A stretch of DNA of 64,000 nucleotides from Glandiceps talaboti (lineage: Eukaryota > Hemichordata > Enteropneusta > Spengelidae), in contig NC_135561.1 of the NCBI RefSeq assembly GCF_964340395.1, forward strand, positions 7,038,018 through 7,102,017, given 5' to 3'. This document shows, in pieces, positions 11,331 through 30,706 of this stretch. Within the stretch, counting starts at the first letter, position 1. The number at the start of each line of letters is the position of its first letter. Position numbers and translations under genes: made by a program. The notes below the pieces were generated by a model, which searched no databases, was not told where the DNA came from, and saw only the letters and a program-made list of their open reading frames with translations.

Positions 11331-14198
11331 TTCAGACACAACTATGGCTTCCCAGTGGAGTGCTTCCAGAAGTAAAATTTAAAAACAAACTTATGGTCGT
11401 GTCGTGTACCCTTTGACTGATTTTGTGATCGTGGCGACAATTTCTTTAAACACAGAATTTATACGGTAATTTTCTCTTCGCTTCATCGTATGTATTTATT
11501 ATATTTTTATGTCAAACCTCATGACCTCCACACGCACGTACGTCGTGCCCGGCCTCGGTGCATGCAGCCATTCCAACAGAACTTTATGAAAGGTTCTGAA
11601 TACTACGAACAAATACTTTACGGTAACAGAAGTGAGAACATGGTTTACGCATAGAAGTATCACGTGATGACGGTTTACGTCAGGACTGCAAAGATACGAT
11701 TTAGTGAATTTTAGAACAAATGCATGTTATTTACATTTGTTGACATTTCATCTGAGTACAGACAAAACCCCAACCCCATGTCATAATAAACTAACCTTTC
11801 CTCTGCTGTAAACAACACGCTAATCATAGATAATGTCCAAAAAAAGGCAAGCTTTTCCGATGACACGACCGACCCTAGATTAAGCATAGACAGTAGGGTT
11901 CCACTCCACTGCCTATGGTTTACATTGTAATACTACTAACTAGACCACCGAACGATCGATCTTAAACATTTTTGTACATTTATAAAGTGAAAATGGTGAT
12001 TGTTTACTTCTATACCCATGTAAATATTCTAGCCAAGTATTTTTGGTCAAGAATTTTTTTAAAATAATAATCCCACTAGCTCCAGAGAAACCGAGTAGAA
12101 GTTGAATTTAGACAGTATAGTCTGTATACTGTGTCTTCTACTGCACGTTAACTGTGACTCCCTTTACTCTCTTTGCTGTGACACCTCACTAAACTATCAC
12201 ATGTAAGTATATATTGAGACCAACTATTCTTACGGTTGAAGCAAGTACTAAAAAAAACAGAAAAAAAACATTCCAACCTATCTACCCGATTTCTGAAATG
12301 AAACAAGCATTTTGTTATTATTTAGGTTTTTTTAAATATTTGTCTTGCCTATAATTAAACATTACTTTATTTGATACCACAGGTATTTCACACTCACGCA
12401 TGTCACAATCCGCATCCCCGGGCATCTATCACATATATTGAAGCTTTTAGCTAATTACGGTTTCCATGACATCTTCACTGCCAACTTCCTTGCCCGACAG
12501 TTTGTGACCTGATGTTGACGAAGTCGGTTGGTAATTAAAACGATGATTCCGACATATCATCTCCAATAGTGTTGCTTGTTAATCATCTGTTTCAAGGTAG
12601 TTTTACTTACCTGTCAAGCATGACTCCACCGCTTGATTATTTAGCCTTGTAGCATTGAAATTACAAAAAAAATATAAACTTATACATTCATTGTAGTTTG
12701 CATGTACATTTTGTCATTGTGCATGCAGTTATATTTATTATTTGTTTGTTTTTTGTTTGTTTGTTTGTTTGTTTGTTTGTTTGTGTGTGTGTTTGTTTGT
12801 TTGTTTGTTTGTTTTTTAGTTGCTATATGTATATACGTGACTTTACACGTACAATTTGAGTAAATAATTGTATATGTAATTCTCGGTGTTGTAAACCTAC
12901 ACTCGACTGTGGTCAAATCACGTGGTTTTGTACTAGTCTTGTCAGTGGACGATCGAGAAACTAATTTAATCATTCATAAGCATGAATACATGATATATGT
13001 AACCATGGTAACTGTCAGCTGACATTCAGAATATATTGCTTTAAGTCAGAGGAAACTGTAATAAGATAAAAAGTAAAAAAAAAAGGCTCGGAAATAAATA
13101 ATATATACGTTTTTCTTCTTTCCATTGCCATCATTAGATAAAAATTATGTAAAAGAACTATTGCCAGGACGCATTTTTCAACAGAAGACCTTTTTTGGGC
13201 TCCCAATTTTATTTTGTTTATTTGAACAACATAAAGATGAAGAGGAAAACTACAGCATTTCTTTTATATTTATTAACAGCTGAAGATCGAAAAAGAGGAA
13301 AATCCAATTTTTCAAATTTCAACAAAATGTTCGTCGACGTTGACTGAAAAAAAAATCAGACATTGAACCGGTGATTTGGTCATGTCTGTAGAAAATTAAG
13401 GAAAAGTAATGAACTTTCTTTGCCACGGATTTACAATCATGATATTGAGGTGATGAAAATAACGAAATAATATTCGTAATTGATGAATAAAGAAAATATA
13501 CGTATAACCAAACAGCTTTCGTATTTTTGTTTATTGACCCTCCACAAGATCTATGGTTTCCGATGAGGCGAATTCTTGCAAGTTGTAATTAAAACACAAA
13601 TGTGAAGTCTTCAGAAACATTAATGAAGTTAACAGTTACACTGGCTTATTCCGATACTTTTTGTGTATTTGTACATGTGTAGCGATCGTCTTAATTTATT
13701 ATCAAGTTTCTCACACCTGTGTTTTTCACAGTATATTTCTTCACTGACACGTCATGGAAGTTTCTTCGATCGTGATCGGCTGTGTAGTAAACAAAATGAG
13801 TGATGTTCAGTTTTCCACAATACCTCTGCATGATCATGGAATGATACCCAAACGCTGCAAATGCAGTTCAAGTCGGCAGTGAATACGTACACGTACCATA
13901 TGCCATGGAATTATCGATCAGTATCTCGCTCTATCAGCAGAGGGTGTCATGAATGTGGAAGCAGCATAATTTCTAACGAGATTTTCACTATTCGTGGTCA
14001 CTTTTTTCTCCTCAACGCTATATACCCTTTAAGACCTGCAGTCATAGCATTGTATTCTATCTCCTATAAATCCCCTACAGCTATCAACTCTGCCCAGAAA
14101 CCTTTCTGATTACGATACTAGTACTGTTGGGCCTTACACATCATTCAAGCCTGACAGTCAGCAAGTCTCTGAGCTATGATTTCTTACCATATGGTTTC
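11331..14198. other. Spacer between gene A and its partial copy; no exons found
   Basis: I looked specifically on the minus strand for copies of gene A exons 6 and 7 and found none. The stretch holds a (GTTT)n tract at 12741-12813 and otherwise AT-rich unique sequence. It is therefore either true spacer or part of a long intron joining the copied exons to gene A exons 6-7. Confidence 0.6.
12741..12813. repeat. (GTTT)n microsatellite
   Basis: Repeated GTTT interrupted once by GTGTGTGT. It is non-coding. Confidence 0.95.
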
Positions 14199-14204
14199 TT
14201 TATT
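14199..14204 (-). terminator. Candidate poly(A) signal for the partial copy A'
   Basis: TTTATT on the plus strand gives AATAAA on the minus strand, about 190 bp past exon 5 of A'. If used, A' would be a self-contained short gene ending at the in-frame TGA just after exon 5. Confidence 0.3.
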
Positions 14205-14391
14205 GTTCTTCACCACGGAGAGAGGAAACTAACGACAATGATAAAATTTACATTTCTTTGAACTTTCAAGTGATTCATTGCCGATATAATTTCAAGAACT
14301 GGACGCCGTATTTCTAAATAATACCCAGGATTTAGCCAATGTTTCTCACACAGGTTGACAAATGAAAAATTGAAGTTGTAATATACTTCAC

Positions 14392-17666
<3,275 letters not shown>

Positions 17667-17794
17667 TATACAGCAGGTATATACTTACTAAGATACACAA
17701 ACAGGAACTGATATGGCGTTACACTTTAATATGGCGTTACACTTTAACACTTCACTGCTGGTCCATTCCGATATGATTCAAGCAGGTAGGGACC

Positions 17795-17857
17795 GTCACC
17801 ATAACGACGATTGTTGAAATAATCAACCAATAATTACTCGCGAGGTAAATCATGTGA
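17795..17857. promoter_or_regulatory. Candidate A' promoter: X-box, CCAAT, CATGTGA
   Basis: GTCACCATAACGAC at 17795-17808 fits the RFX X-box consensus RYYVYY-N(1-3)-RRHRAC at every position. It lies about 129 bp upstream of the A' ATG. CCAAT at 17827-17831 and CATGTGA at 17851-17857 follow in the same order as upstream of gene A. The match is by eye. Confidence 0.55.
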
Positions 17858-18100
17858 CTTGGGTATATGACAAGTTGGGAGTTTCTCTTCGAAGTGTCAG
17901 CATCACATGACATCAAAAGACCCGAACGATTGTTGTCATGATTGTGACTTTAATTGTTTACCTCACTTAGTTTGTAAATGATTTTTAGTGTCATTTGATT
18001 TTCTTTTCCTATTATTGTTATTGTTCCTTATTACTGGAAACATTAATCTTAATATCTATTTTGTTCCGTGCCGGTCTTGCTCTCTCATCCATTTATTGAT

Positions 18101-18141
<41 letters not shown>

Positions 18142-18152
18142 GATGATGATGA
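18101..18152. repeat. (TTG)n then (GAT)n trinucleotide repeats
   Basis: About 14 TTG units run directly into GATGATGATGATGG. Confidence 0.95.
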
Positions 18153-18846
18153 TGGTGTACGCTATATACTCGTTCTCGGATAAAGCCGCTGACGCATGGC
18201 AATTACATGTATGCGTGAAAAATGACAAAAACAGGTGGCTGGACATTACTAAGTAAATTCCCATACAGGTAACTTTAATAGTGTGTATTCCACAATGTCC
18301 AATCACTCTCCCTACAAATCTAATATATGGCTACTATAAACCATAGAGAGTGGAGAAGAAACGCCACTGTCTATATGTATGAATTAAATCCGCCCACAGA
18401 CTGCTGTAAATAGAGAGTAAGTCCGTCAAATAATGCGCCGACATGTAAAGGGCTGAGAGGTCGACACCGTAGATATTAGATATTAACTTTACAACAGATA
18501 TAGATACTCTCTTCATACTAATCACTATTGTAAGACTATGGGTGACATGGTAGAATGACCAACCACTATAATTATAGACAAATCTTCTACAGTGTAGTTC
18601 ATAGTATAATGTGTATATACGAATCATTATAGCATTTATGGGGGGGGGGGGGTTACATGAGGATAAAATATTGTAGTGAAAACAGTGTTGATATCAATTT
18701 GGAGTTGATTTTAAAGAGTTGCAGCAGAAAGGTGAATCACCAATCATAATATAGACAAATCTTCAATAGTGTGGTTCATGGCATAATGTGTATGGTAATC
18801 ATTATAGAAATTTCCTCAGCTGTTTAGTTATCATAATCTCCAATAC

Positions 18847-19050
18847 CACACACAATCACACACACAGACACACACAGATACACAGACACAGAGACACACA
18901 CACACAGAGACACATATATACACACACAGACAGACAGACAGACACACACACACAAACAAACAAACAAACAAACAGATATATATATACACACACATAGACA
19001 AACACAGATACACAGACACATAGGCACATATATACATGTATATAGACAGA
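18847..19050. repeat. CA/CAGA/CAAA-rich compound microsatellite
   Basis: Mixed CACA, CAGA and (CAAA)n blocks with TATATA inserts. The several overlapping open frames on both strands are artefacts of the low-complexity sequence. Confidence 0.93.
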
Positions 19051-19138
19051 CACAAAGTAAAAGGATAATCTAAGTGTACAAAGAACTATTTATGATTTAA
19101 TAAAGAGAAATAACACATTATTAAACACAAACAATAAC

Positions 19139-19144
19139 TTTATT
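19139..19144 (-). terminator. Candidate SDF2 poly(A) signal
   Basis: TTTATT on the plus strand is AATAAA on the minus strand, about 840 bp past the SDF2 stop. The inferred 3' UTR would include the gamma MITE. Confidence 0.4.
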
Positions 19145-19634
19145 GCTTCTAGACAATACATGTACATATATTTTGAAATGACTGATGAGATAGCAATGGG
19201 TATAGTCTGTTATGTATGCCATGTCAGGGCGCCCTCAAGCATCGGCCAACCCCTTTCACAAGACCATTGAGAGTGGAACGACATGACGTATCTTACAGCC
19301 TAAAATGTGTACAGAACTATGAAATTTATTATTACATTATATATTATATCAGCTATATTCACTTTTCATCTCAAATTCACAGGTAAACATAAAACAGTTG
19401 TGTACACACAAAAGATTGTAAAATGGTTCCATGACTGAAATAAGTCAATATCAAAAGTTGGGACAAGTTTGAAAGAAAACATATTAACCAATTTAAAACT
19501 TTTGAAATAAAGACAAGAAAAAAGATCAGCTTGAAATTCTGTCTGAAACTTAGATTGTGTTTTCTATAAAAAGATGCAAGTCCATCTACAAAAAGCTATA
19601 ATGTCCAGTAGTCCAGTAGTACTTGAGTAGAAAC

Positions 19635-19952
19635 ACTGGTAATCAAGCCTTCGGTTTGCTAAGATAGGCTCAAACTAAACCTATTGTTCTTTAACGATAT
19701 GATAGATTACACAAGAGGGTGATGACATTTCCTCTCTTGAGCGAGTGTAATCACCCTGTGATCATGATAGTGTAGATATTGGAAGTCCCAAAACACTACG
19801 CTGCAAGTTCTCTGCAGACGCCTATCCCTACTAAGACTACAATTAAACCAACGTCAATTCAGTAGCTTATCACTGTTTGTTGTATCAACACGTTACAAGA
19901 ATAGTTTTAGTTTGTCTCTATCTCAGCTTACAGAAGCCTCAATTACCAGAGT
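19635..19952. mobile_element. MITE, family gamma copy 2
   Basis: Inverted ends ACTGGTAATCAAGCCT... and ...CCTCAATTACCAGAGT match the termini of the copy at 2774-3106. Read in reverse complement, the internal stretch GATACAACA-AACAGTGATAAGCTA aligns with that copy. The element begins only about 28 bp downstream of the SDF2 stop codon. Imperfect CAAGTATTACT / CAAGTACTACT repeats lie at its two edges. Confidence 0.72.
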
Positions 19953-19979
19953 AATACTTGCTTACAGTGTTATTTGAAG

Positions 19980-24499
<4,520 letters not shown>

Positions 24500-24760
24500 G
24501 TTCTTCAGCCACGTCAGTGTAATGATGTGACGTCACAAGACCCTCTAGCTTAGCGTACATTATCCACAAGTCGATATCTAGGTCACTCGCTAGAGGGCGC
24601 TCTATCAATGCTTAAAATTTTTGCGAGGGGCGATGATGATGGTGATGGAGATGCGTGATTGCATATAGTGGCCCGTCATCTTCATCTCCATAGCTACAAA
24701 CTACAATTGACCAGGTTTCCAGTTCAGGTAGTTTCATGTTATTATTGTCATATTTGTATT
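24500..24760. promoter_or_regulatory. Likely shared SDF2/ABRA 5' region, with a CTCF-like motif
   Basis: SDF2 starts leftward at 24499. ABRA reads rightward and needs an upstream 5' UTR exon. A CpG-containing stretch with CTAGAGGGCGCTCT (about 24590-24603) lies just upstream of SDF2. A possible ABRA first-exon donor, TTCAG|GTAGTT, occurs near 24728. The arrangement suggests a head-to-head pair. No transcription start site can be read directly. Confidence 0.35.
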
Positions 24761-25651
24761 GTAGCAGAATGAAACATAAAACAAGAAGTATTCCGGGGTG
24801 ATGTATAAATAAAGCGAAAACATTCCTATCATATTTTTATTTGGAGGCTACTGTACTGCTTGGTTCAGTTTGACAAGACAATAGTACTATCAATATACAC
24901 AAGATCTGTGGTAGTATCAGTGTCCTGAAAAAAAAATCGATAAAATAGAAAATGTACAGTTTTTTAAAGGCGTGTTTGATATAGTAACTAGTCTAGGGTA
25001 AGTATAACAATACTAAATAAATGCTAGAACTATATTTAATATTTATCTATTTTTTTATTTTTATTTATTGTTATATTAAGCCGTGTACACAAGAAGTGAC
25101 ATTTGCAAGAAAACATAACAAATGAAGCATTGATGTTCAATTGAATTACATTTACAATGTTTCGAACATATCTAGTAAAGCACTATATTAAATGTTTAAA
25201 ACTTGTGCAGGAATTATGTTGACAGTCAACATTGTAAAATTGTTAGCATGCGTCATGGAGATAAGATTATTCTACTCTATGTCAGCATTTATGGTTTAAA
25301 TTATCCAACTTTTGGCTTAACTAGGTATATCCATGGCCATGGTATCACAGGGGCGTGTATTATTGCTTAGATTTCCGTTTTCTTAGGAAAATATCATATG
25401 AATCTTGCTGCTACAAATGTATCGATCTACAGTACTACGTATACTATAAATATACAGGTCTTTCCCTATACAGGTAGGAATATATATTCAAAAGGTTGTT
25501 ATATTTAGTCTGTAGACCTGGAAAACAACAATCTATGCAATATTACATGCCCCTGTGATGGTATATACATGTATGTTGTATACTAAAGCTAGTTTCACCT
25601 TGTTTGTTGATATTTCTCCATCATCTCCAGTCAGAAAAGATCAATTATCAA
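24761..25651. other. Probable ABRA 5' intron; nothing recognised
   Basis: AT-rich DNA without exon-like or repeat-like content that I can support. Confidence 0.5.
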
Positions 25652-25915
25652 TTTAGGGCTGTCAGTGGCCTAGCGGTTAGCTCACATGCCTCTTACCTCT
25701 ACAGCCAGGGTTTGAACATGCAAGTGTTGGCTGGGTTTGATTAAAATTTAAACAGGTCTGTATATTAGAAGGGTGAAGCTCAGTTTGACCCTGTGAAACA
25801 ACACAGGTTTTCCCCAGGTACTCAGGTTTCCTCCTGCTTCTCAAGTTCAAAACTAGGGCACTAGTCCTCCAGTGGCAACCATTAAATTTATTTGGACAAA
25901 TAAGAATAGATGTTC
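25652..25915 (+). mobile_element. tRNA-derived SINE (family 1)
   Basis: The head shows a pol III A-box-like TGGCCTAGCGGTTAGCTCAC and a B-box-like GGTTTGAAC at tRNA spacing. A body of about 180 bp follows, containing CCCCAGGTACTCAGGTTTCCTCC. It lies in the inferred 5' intron of ABRA. The tail boundary is approximate. Confidence 0.72.
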
Positions 25916-26179
25916 CTCTTGTAATGAGTAATCACAAACATAGAAATATTTGTTGTATTTCGACTATTACCAATACTTTTATAAATATTACAAGTATTCT
26001 AGTACAAGTATCTCCTGTCTCATTTTAATTTTTGTGTTTATTGTATTCACTTTGTGTCTTTACTGTAGGTGCCATTGTGAGAATAGAAGTAAGACAGGAA
26101 ATTATTTGATTTATTTTTCAGTACTCCGTAACTAAGACAACACAGAAATCACATCAAAGAAGTCAGAGAGAAATTCAAG

Positions 26180-26641
26180 ATGTCTGGGTCTTACAGAAGA
26201 GAAGTGATGGATAGCAAGATATCACTATGGAAACAGAAAGAAGCTGCACATAAAGAAAAACAAATGATTAATCCATTTTCTGACTGGGAAGGTGCATCAC
26301 ACAGACAAAGATTAGATAAGGATGATCCGGATTATGCCAGGCCTGTAGCCGGTACCAAAACTGACGTGCGTGGAAAACAAGCCGGACAGATGGTTAACAA
26401 GGAAATTAAGGAACTACTTCACTGGATTGTAAGGATAGGAACACAACAGGAAGATGGTCAGATTTCTGTAAAATTTGGAAAATTATTTGAAACTTACAAT
26501 AAAATCTCCAATAAACTGGTTGGTATGCTAATGAGAGCTAGGAAACAAGGTTTAGTTCACTTTGAAGGTGAAATGTTATGGCAAAGAAGAGACGATCATG
26601 TGCCAATCATATTGCTTATCTCACCAAGTGAGGTGCAGTAG
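26180..26641 (+). CDS. ABRA: ABRA/STARS-like costars-domain protein
   Basis: A single coding exon of 153 aa starting at the ATG at 26180. A good acceptor (TTATTTTTCAG) at about 26120 shows that at least one 5' UTR exon lies upstream. The N-terminal part (LWKQKEAAHKEKQMINPFSD) matches the segment that precedes the costars domain in vertebrate ABRA. DDPDYARPVAGTKTDVRGK leads into the costars domain (~residues 70-147), with ISVKFGKLFETYNKISNK, VGMLMRARKQGLV and FEGEMLWQRRDDHV. In vertebrates the family binds actin and promotes MRTF-SRF signalling. This protein is much shorter than human ABRA and lacks its long N-terminus. It ends LLISPSEVQ, about seven residues past the usual end; that tail and the stop lie in a 42-bp tandem duplication. 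Confidence 0.93.
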   Translation: MSGSYRREVMDSKISLWKQKEAAHKEKQMINPFSDWEGASHRQRLDKDDPDYARPVAGTKTDVRGKQAGQMVNKEIKELLHWIVRIGTQQEDGQISVKFGKLFETYNKISNKLVGMLMRARKQGLVHFEGEMLWQRRDDHVPIILLISPSEVQ

Positions 26642-26695
26642 TAGCCAATCATATTGCTTATCTCACCTAGTGAGGTGCAGTAGTAGCCAATCATA
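26602..26695. repeat. 42-bp tandem duplication spanning the ABRA stop codon
   Basis: GCCAATCATATTGCTTATCT and the following sequence run 26602-26643 and repeat at 26644-26685 with one mismatch. A third copy begins at 26686 and breaks off after about 10 bp. The TAG stop (26639-26641) lies near the end of copy 1. Confidence 0.92.
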
Positions 26696-27249
26696 TAGAT
26701 TGTTTCATGACTTGTCTTATTAGATAAGGTTATTCAGCAGGAACCAATCAAATTGGTAGTTGTATATGTCGTTGTATTAGGTACAAGTCCAAATTGTACA
26801 GTTGCTAGCAGCAACCTACAAGATGAAGACATTAGTCATTTTGTTTGGCCCATGTTGTAAGATTAAGTAGAGGTAGAGATATATATATATAAATGATTTA
26901 TGTATGCTCATCTTAAGTTTTTAAAGTGCAATTTAACAATTCATTTTTTTATCTTTGTCTTTCAGTCTTCTGGTATTTTGTGACAATGCATAAAGATGTA
27001 TTTCACTTATGCAGAAATGCATTTGTATATATGGCTATGTCATGTAAGCATTACATTTTTGAGAATTTCATGAGAAATTTTAGAGTTAGTGACAAGTTTC
27101 AAATTAAGTGAAGTTTTACATAAAGCTATGATTTACAACCTAGTAGTAAAGACATTTTTTCCCGTGTACATGTCAATTATAATGTACTATTACCAACTCT
27201 CCATTTGTGTTTTGGAATAGCTACATTCCTTGGTTTCTGAATGAATTAG

Positions 27250-27433
27250 TAAAAGCCCTTGGGCAAGATTTGAGCCAAGTAATCTCAGCTATATAAATAG
27301 GGACCTGGTAAAGGTTGTAATCTTAACAAGTGCACTTCAAGAAGTTGCAATGGATTTGATGCACCCTATGGACTCTATTATCTAGGGCTGTCATGTGAAT
27401 TGTAGGTCTCTGCCTGGGATAATAATTGTACCG
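27250..27433 (+). mobile_element. SINE family 2, diverged body fragment
   Basis: AAAGCCCTTGGGCAAGATTTGA...GGGACCTGGTAAAGGTTG...GTTGCAATGGAT...TGGGATAATAATT aligns in order with the body of the full SINE at 58805-59144. The tRNA-like head is missing. It lies in the ABRA 3' UTR. Confidence 0.65.
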
Positions 27434-28051
27434 TACTGTGACCACAACATTCATTGTGGAAGGGTATTTTTAGAAATGTATACACGGCTACACAGAATGC
27501 TGTTGTTACCATGCCAATCTAATAACAAGACTTGTCAGAATATAAAACATCATTTTAAAACTTCAAATACATAGTCCACGGGATGAGACTGTATTTTACC
27601 AGAGAATCCAACACATTGTAATACTTTTGTATGAACTTCTTACATTTAGATTTTAAAAATACTTTTAACTAAGTTATTATTATGTTATATTTTCCTAAAT
27701 TAGAATTAAGGTGTTATGTTACCCTGTCACATAGTTTAAAGAATCTCAGTTGTGGTTGGGTTTTCATTAAAGTATTGTAATTTGTATATTTTCCTACAGG
27801 AGAAATGTATTTTTGGGTTACCATGGAAAATAATATCTGAGTAGCTAAAAGTCAGTGTGTAAGATACATTCAATCCTCTCTGCCCACAGATCATGTAGGC
27901 AAATTTACTTCATTAATCCATTCTAGCTAACTTGTCTGTGATTCTAGGGTATTCTCTTGAAATTGAAAAGACAAACTCATTTTCAAATGATCAAGACACT
28001 GGTATCATGCCCTAAAAAATCTTTATATCAACACCAGGAAGCCACCTTCAG

Positions 28052-28203
28052 GAATCGAGTGATATGTCCCATAATGCATTACTTCTGCAGGAATGAAGTG
28101 ATCTGTCCCATAATGCATTACTTCTGCAGGAATGGAGTGATATGTCCCACAATGCATCACTTCTTCAGGAATGGAGTGATATGTCTCACAATGCATTACT
28201 GGA
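28052..28203. repeat. Four-copy 39-bp minisatellite in the ABRA 3' UTR
   Basis: The unit AGGAATGGAGTGATATGTCC followed by CA-AATGCATTACTTCTGC occurs four times with point differences. Because 39 is divisible by three, it leaves open frames on both strands that are not genes. Confidence 0.9.
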
Positions 28204-28626
28204 AGATGGAAGATTTTCATAGATTGACACCAAATCTTGATCATCTATCAAACTCATTAAGTTTCCCTATTGTCTTAATTTGAACAGTGTACATTCAACT
28301 ATAGTTGAACTGAACCTTCTTTCTCGTCAAGTTAATTTTTACTATGGAATTGTATTCGTGAATATTGTATTAGCATTGCCAACTTGAGTGATGTACACCA
28401 TAGTAAACTTACTGTATACCCATTGCTAACTTGAGTGAGGTACACCATAGTCAAGTTACTGAACATTAGCTACGCAACATTGATGTCAATCAACAAAACA
28501 TTTATTTTTAAAGTTCCAATCTAATGAACCTGTTTACTGATCTCCATTTTAATAAGTTACATATCTTGGTGTACATATTTAATAATTGTATTTTACTCAC
28601 AAAGGACTGTTATCCAATGTGTTTTC

Positions 28627-28632
28627 AATAAA
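28627..28632 (+). terminator. Candidate ABRA poly(A) signal
   Basis: AATAAA on the plus strand, about 2 kb past the ABRA stop. The minus-strand AATAAA of CMC1 is at 28785-28790, so the two genes would converge with about 150 bp between signals. Confidence 0.5.
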
Positions 28633-28784
28633 GATTTGAATGTGGTGAAATGAATATTTAAGTGTTGTCTTCATAACTCAGTTACTATTCCAGACAAGCA
28701 TGTCTCCTTTCACACATTTCCTACTACACTAATTCAAACCACAGTATACAACACAACAACACTATTTCTACATGAAAAACTCCA

Positions 28785-28790
28785 TTTATT
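28785..28790 (-). terminator. Candidate CMC1 poly(A) signal
   Basis: TTTATT on the plus strand, AATAAA in the CMC1 direction, about 1.05 kb past the CMC1 stop. The stretch 28791-29844 between it and the stop would be CMC1 3' UTR. I see no other feature there. Confidence 0.45.
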
Positions 28791-29844
28791 TTACATTTAG
28801 TAAAGAATGAGTGCAGTCTCACTGTGTGGACAGTTAATGTTACACAAACTTGTAGTTGTCATTTCCTAAAAAAAACAAAACATTTTTTATTGACATTATT
28901 GGATGAAAATATTGAAATGAACTACACATTTCTACTAATACATTTCCCCATGGTAATACAGTTCGAATGCTTTACATACAGTATCTTTCCAAACACTGGA
29001 AGCATAGGTATTGTACATCTTCTGATATGACTTGAGAAAAGTAATTTTTTCCACCTATTTCTACAGGTATACTCTTATGAGATTTTGTCAGGGCTGGAAG
29101 TTGTCCATGGTATATTTTTCAATACCAAAGTAATGTTTTATGTCAAAACATACCATGATACACAGAAAATATTTGAAACATTTTCAAAAGAATTCTAATA
29201 AAGAGTAAGCCTTGCCTTCATATCTACACATGGTACTATAAAAATTCAAATTTTCTATCTTTATTTCCAAAGTGCACAATTCTCCAATATCTGACCTTTG
29301 GTCAACAATCTTTGTGTATGACTTGTTTTTGTGTTACTTTTTGTATCAAACTCATCAAAATGGGGCTTAAAATGGCCAATTATTATGACATATATTCAAT
29401 TAATTTTTCATCAATTTTTGTATGAGAGCTGTGTTAATTATTAATTAACATTCCTTCTTTAGTAACTATCATGAATTGTTGATCTTTATGATGTGTATTT
29501 TAATTATTTTGACACTTGGATATTGTTTCCCATTGAGATAGAAAAGCCAAGACATGCTCAACAAATGTTCAAATCTTACAGCAATAGGGAACTTGCAAAC
29601 CTGACATGTTGAATGTTGCATCATGGGAAATGTGATAATAAATACTAATCAATTAGCATCGTAAACAATAATGTTACATTGTTTGTAACCACGAATGATC
29701 AATTCATATTCACCCTGACCATTGTGGGAGGTTAATTTTACCGGTAGCTTCAGATTAGGCATTACAATAACCACAGATAATCCCATAGTCCTTTGCATCT
29801 GAGCATGCTCAGTCTGGATTACAAGTTCCCAATTCAAGTTTATG

Positions 29845-30637
29845 TTATGAAAGAGTGCCTTCTAATCTCCTTTGTTTTTTAGTTTTGCCTGACTTTAAAT
29901 ATTCCTTTCTTTCTGCTAGGTATTCTTCTTTACACATATTGAAAAAGTCTTGGTCCTTGTACCTGAAAATAGCAACAACAAAAAAAGTCATGATAGTAGA
30001 GATACACATATTTGTGAAGTGGTACTAGCTCTATCTATGACAAAGTGAATTCTCATGAATCAATCAATCAAGTCATTTATAAAGCACCAGTGTCCAATAC
30101 TAAGCCAAGTTCACAGGCATTCATGAAGGGGAAATAAACAAAAATAAAAGCATGGTGTATTAAAGATACTTTTTAGATATAATGTTATGGTAACTAGAGA
30201 AAAGGGATGTGTAAAATTAAGTATGAATTTCTTGGGTAGATTATTTCAATTACAAAGGACAACTGACAGCATGATCTTAGTTCTTCTCTGTATAATATGG
30301 GAAAGTTTCAGTTGTTCTGCAAATCATAAATTATACTGTAGTGTTACGTAAAAGAATATGCACATGCAACAGGTTGAAATATATGGCAGACATCATTTTA
30401 AGTTTGTAAAATGCTCAAAGTGGTTCTTGGAATTATAAGAACACTCTAAATTGAATCAATTTATTGTTTACGTGAGTTGAATGCATGTTTGTGTTTGTTT
30501 GTTTGTTTGTTTGTTTGTTTGTGTTTGTTTGTGTGTGTATGTGTGCATGCATGTGTGTGCATACATGTGAGCATGTATGTATGTGTGTGTGTGTGTGTGT
30601 GCGTGCATGCATGCGTGTCTGTCTGTGTGTGTGCATG

Positions 30638-30706
<69 letters not shown>

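Larger units (their letters stand above)
17858..19138. other. Intergenic DNA between A' and SDF2; microsatellites only
   Basis: Contains (TTG)n and (GAT)n at 18101-18152, a poly-G run at 18639-18651 and a CA/CAGA-rich tract at 18847-19050. I see no exon here. Confidence 0.6.

Noticed and set aside
25652-25730. tRNA gene
   Set aside because: A- and B-box-like motifs are present, but there is no cloverleaf, and the sequence continues into a SINE body.
27957-28283. 108-codon plus-strand frame with CRNGVICPTMHHF repeats
   Set aside because: Produced by the 39-bp minisatellite in the ABRA 3' UTR. The opposite strand is open as well.
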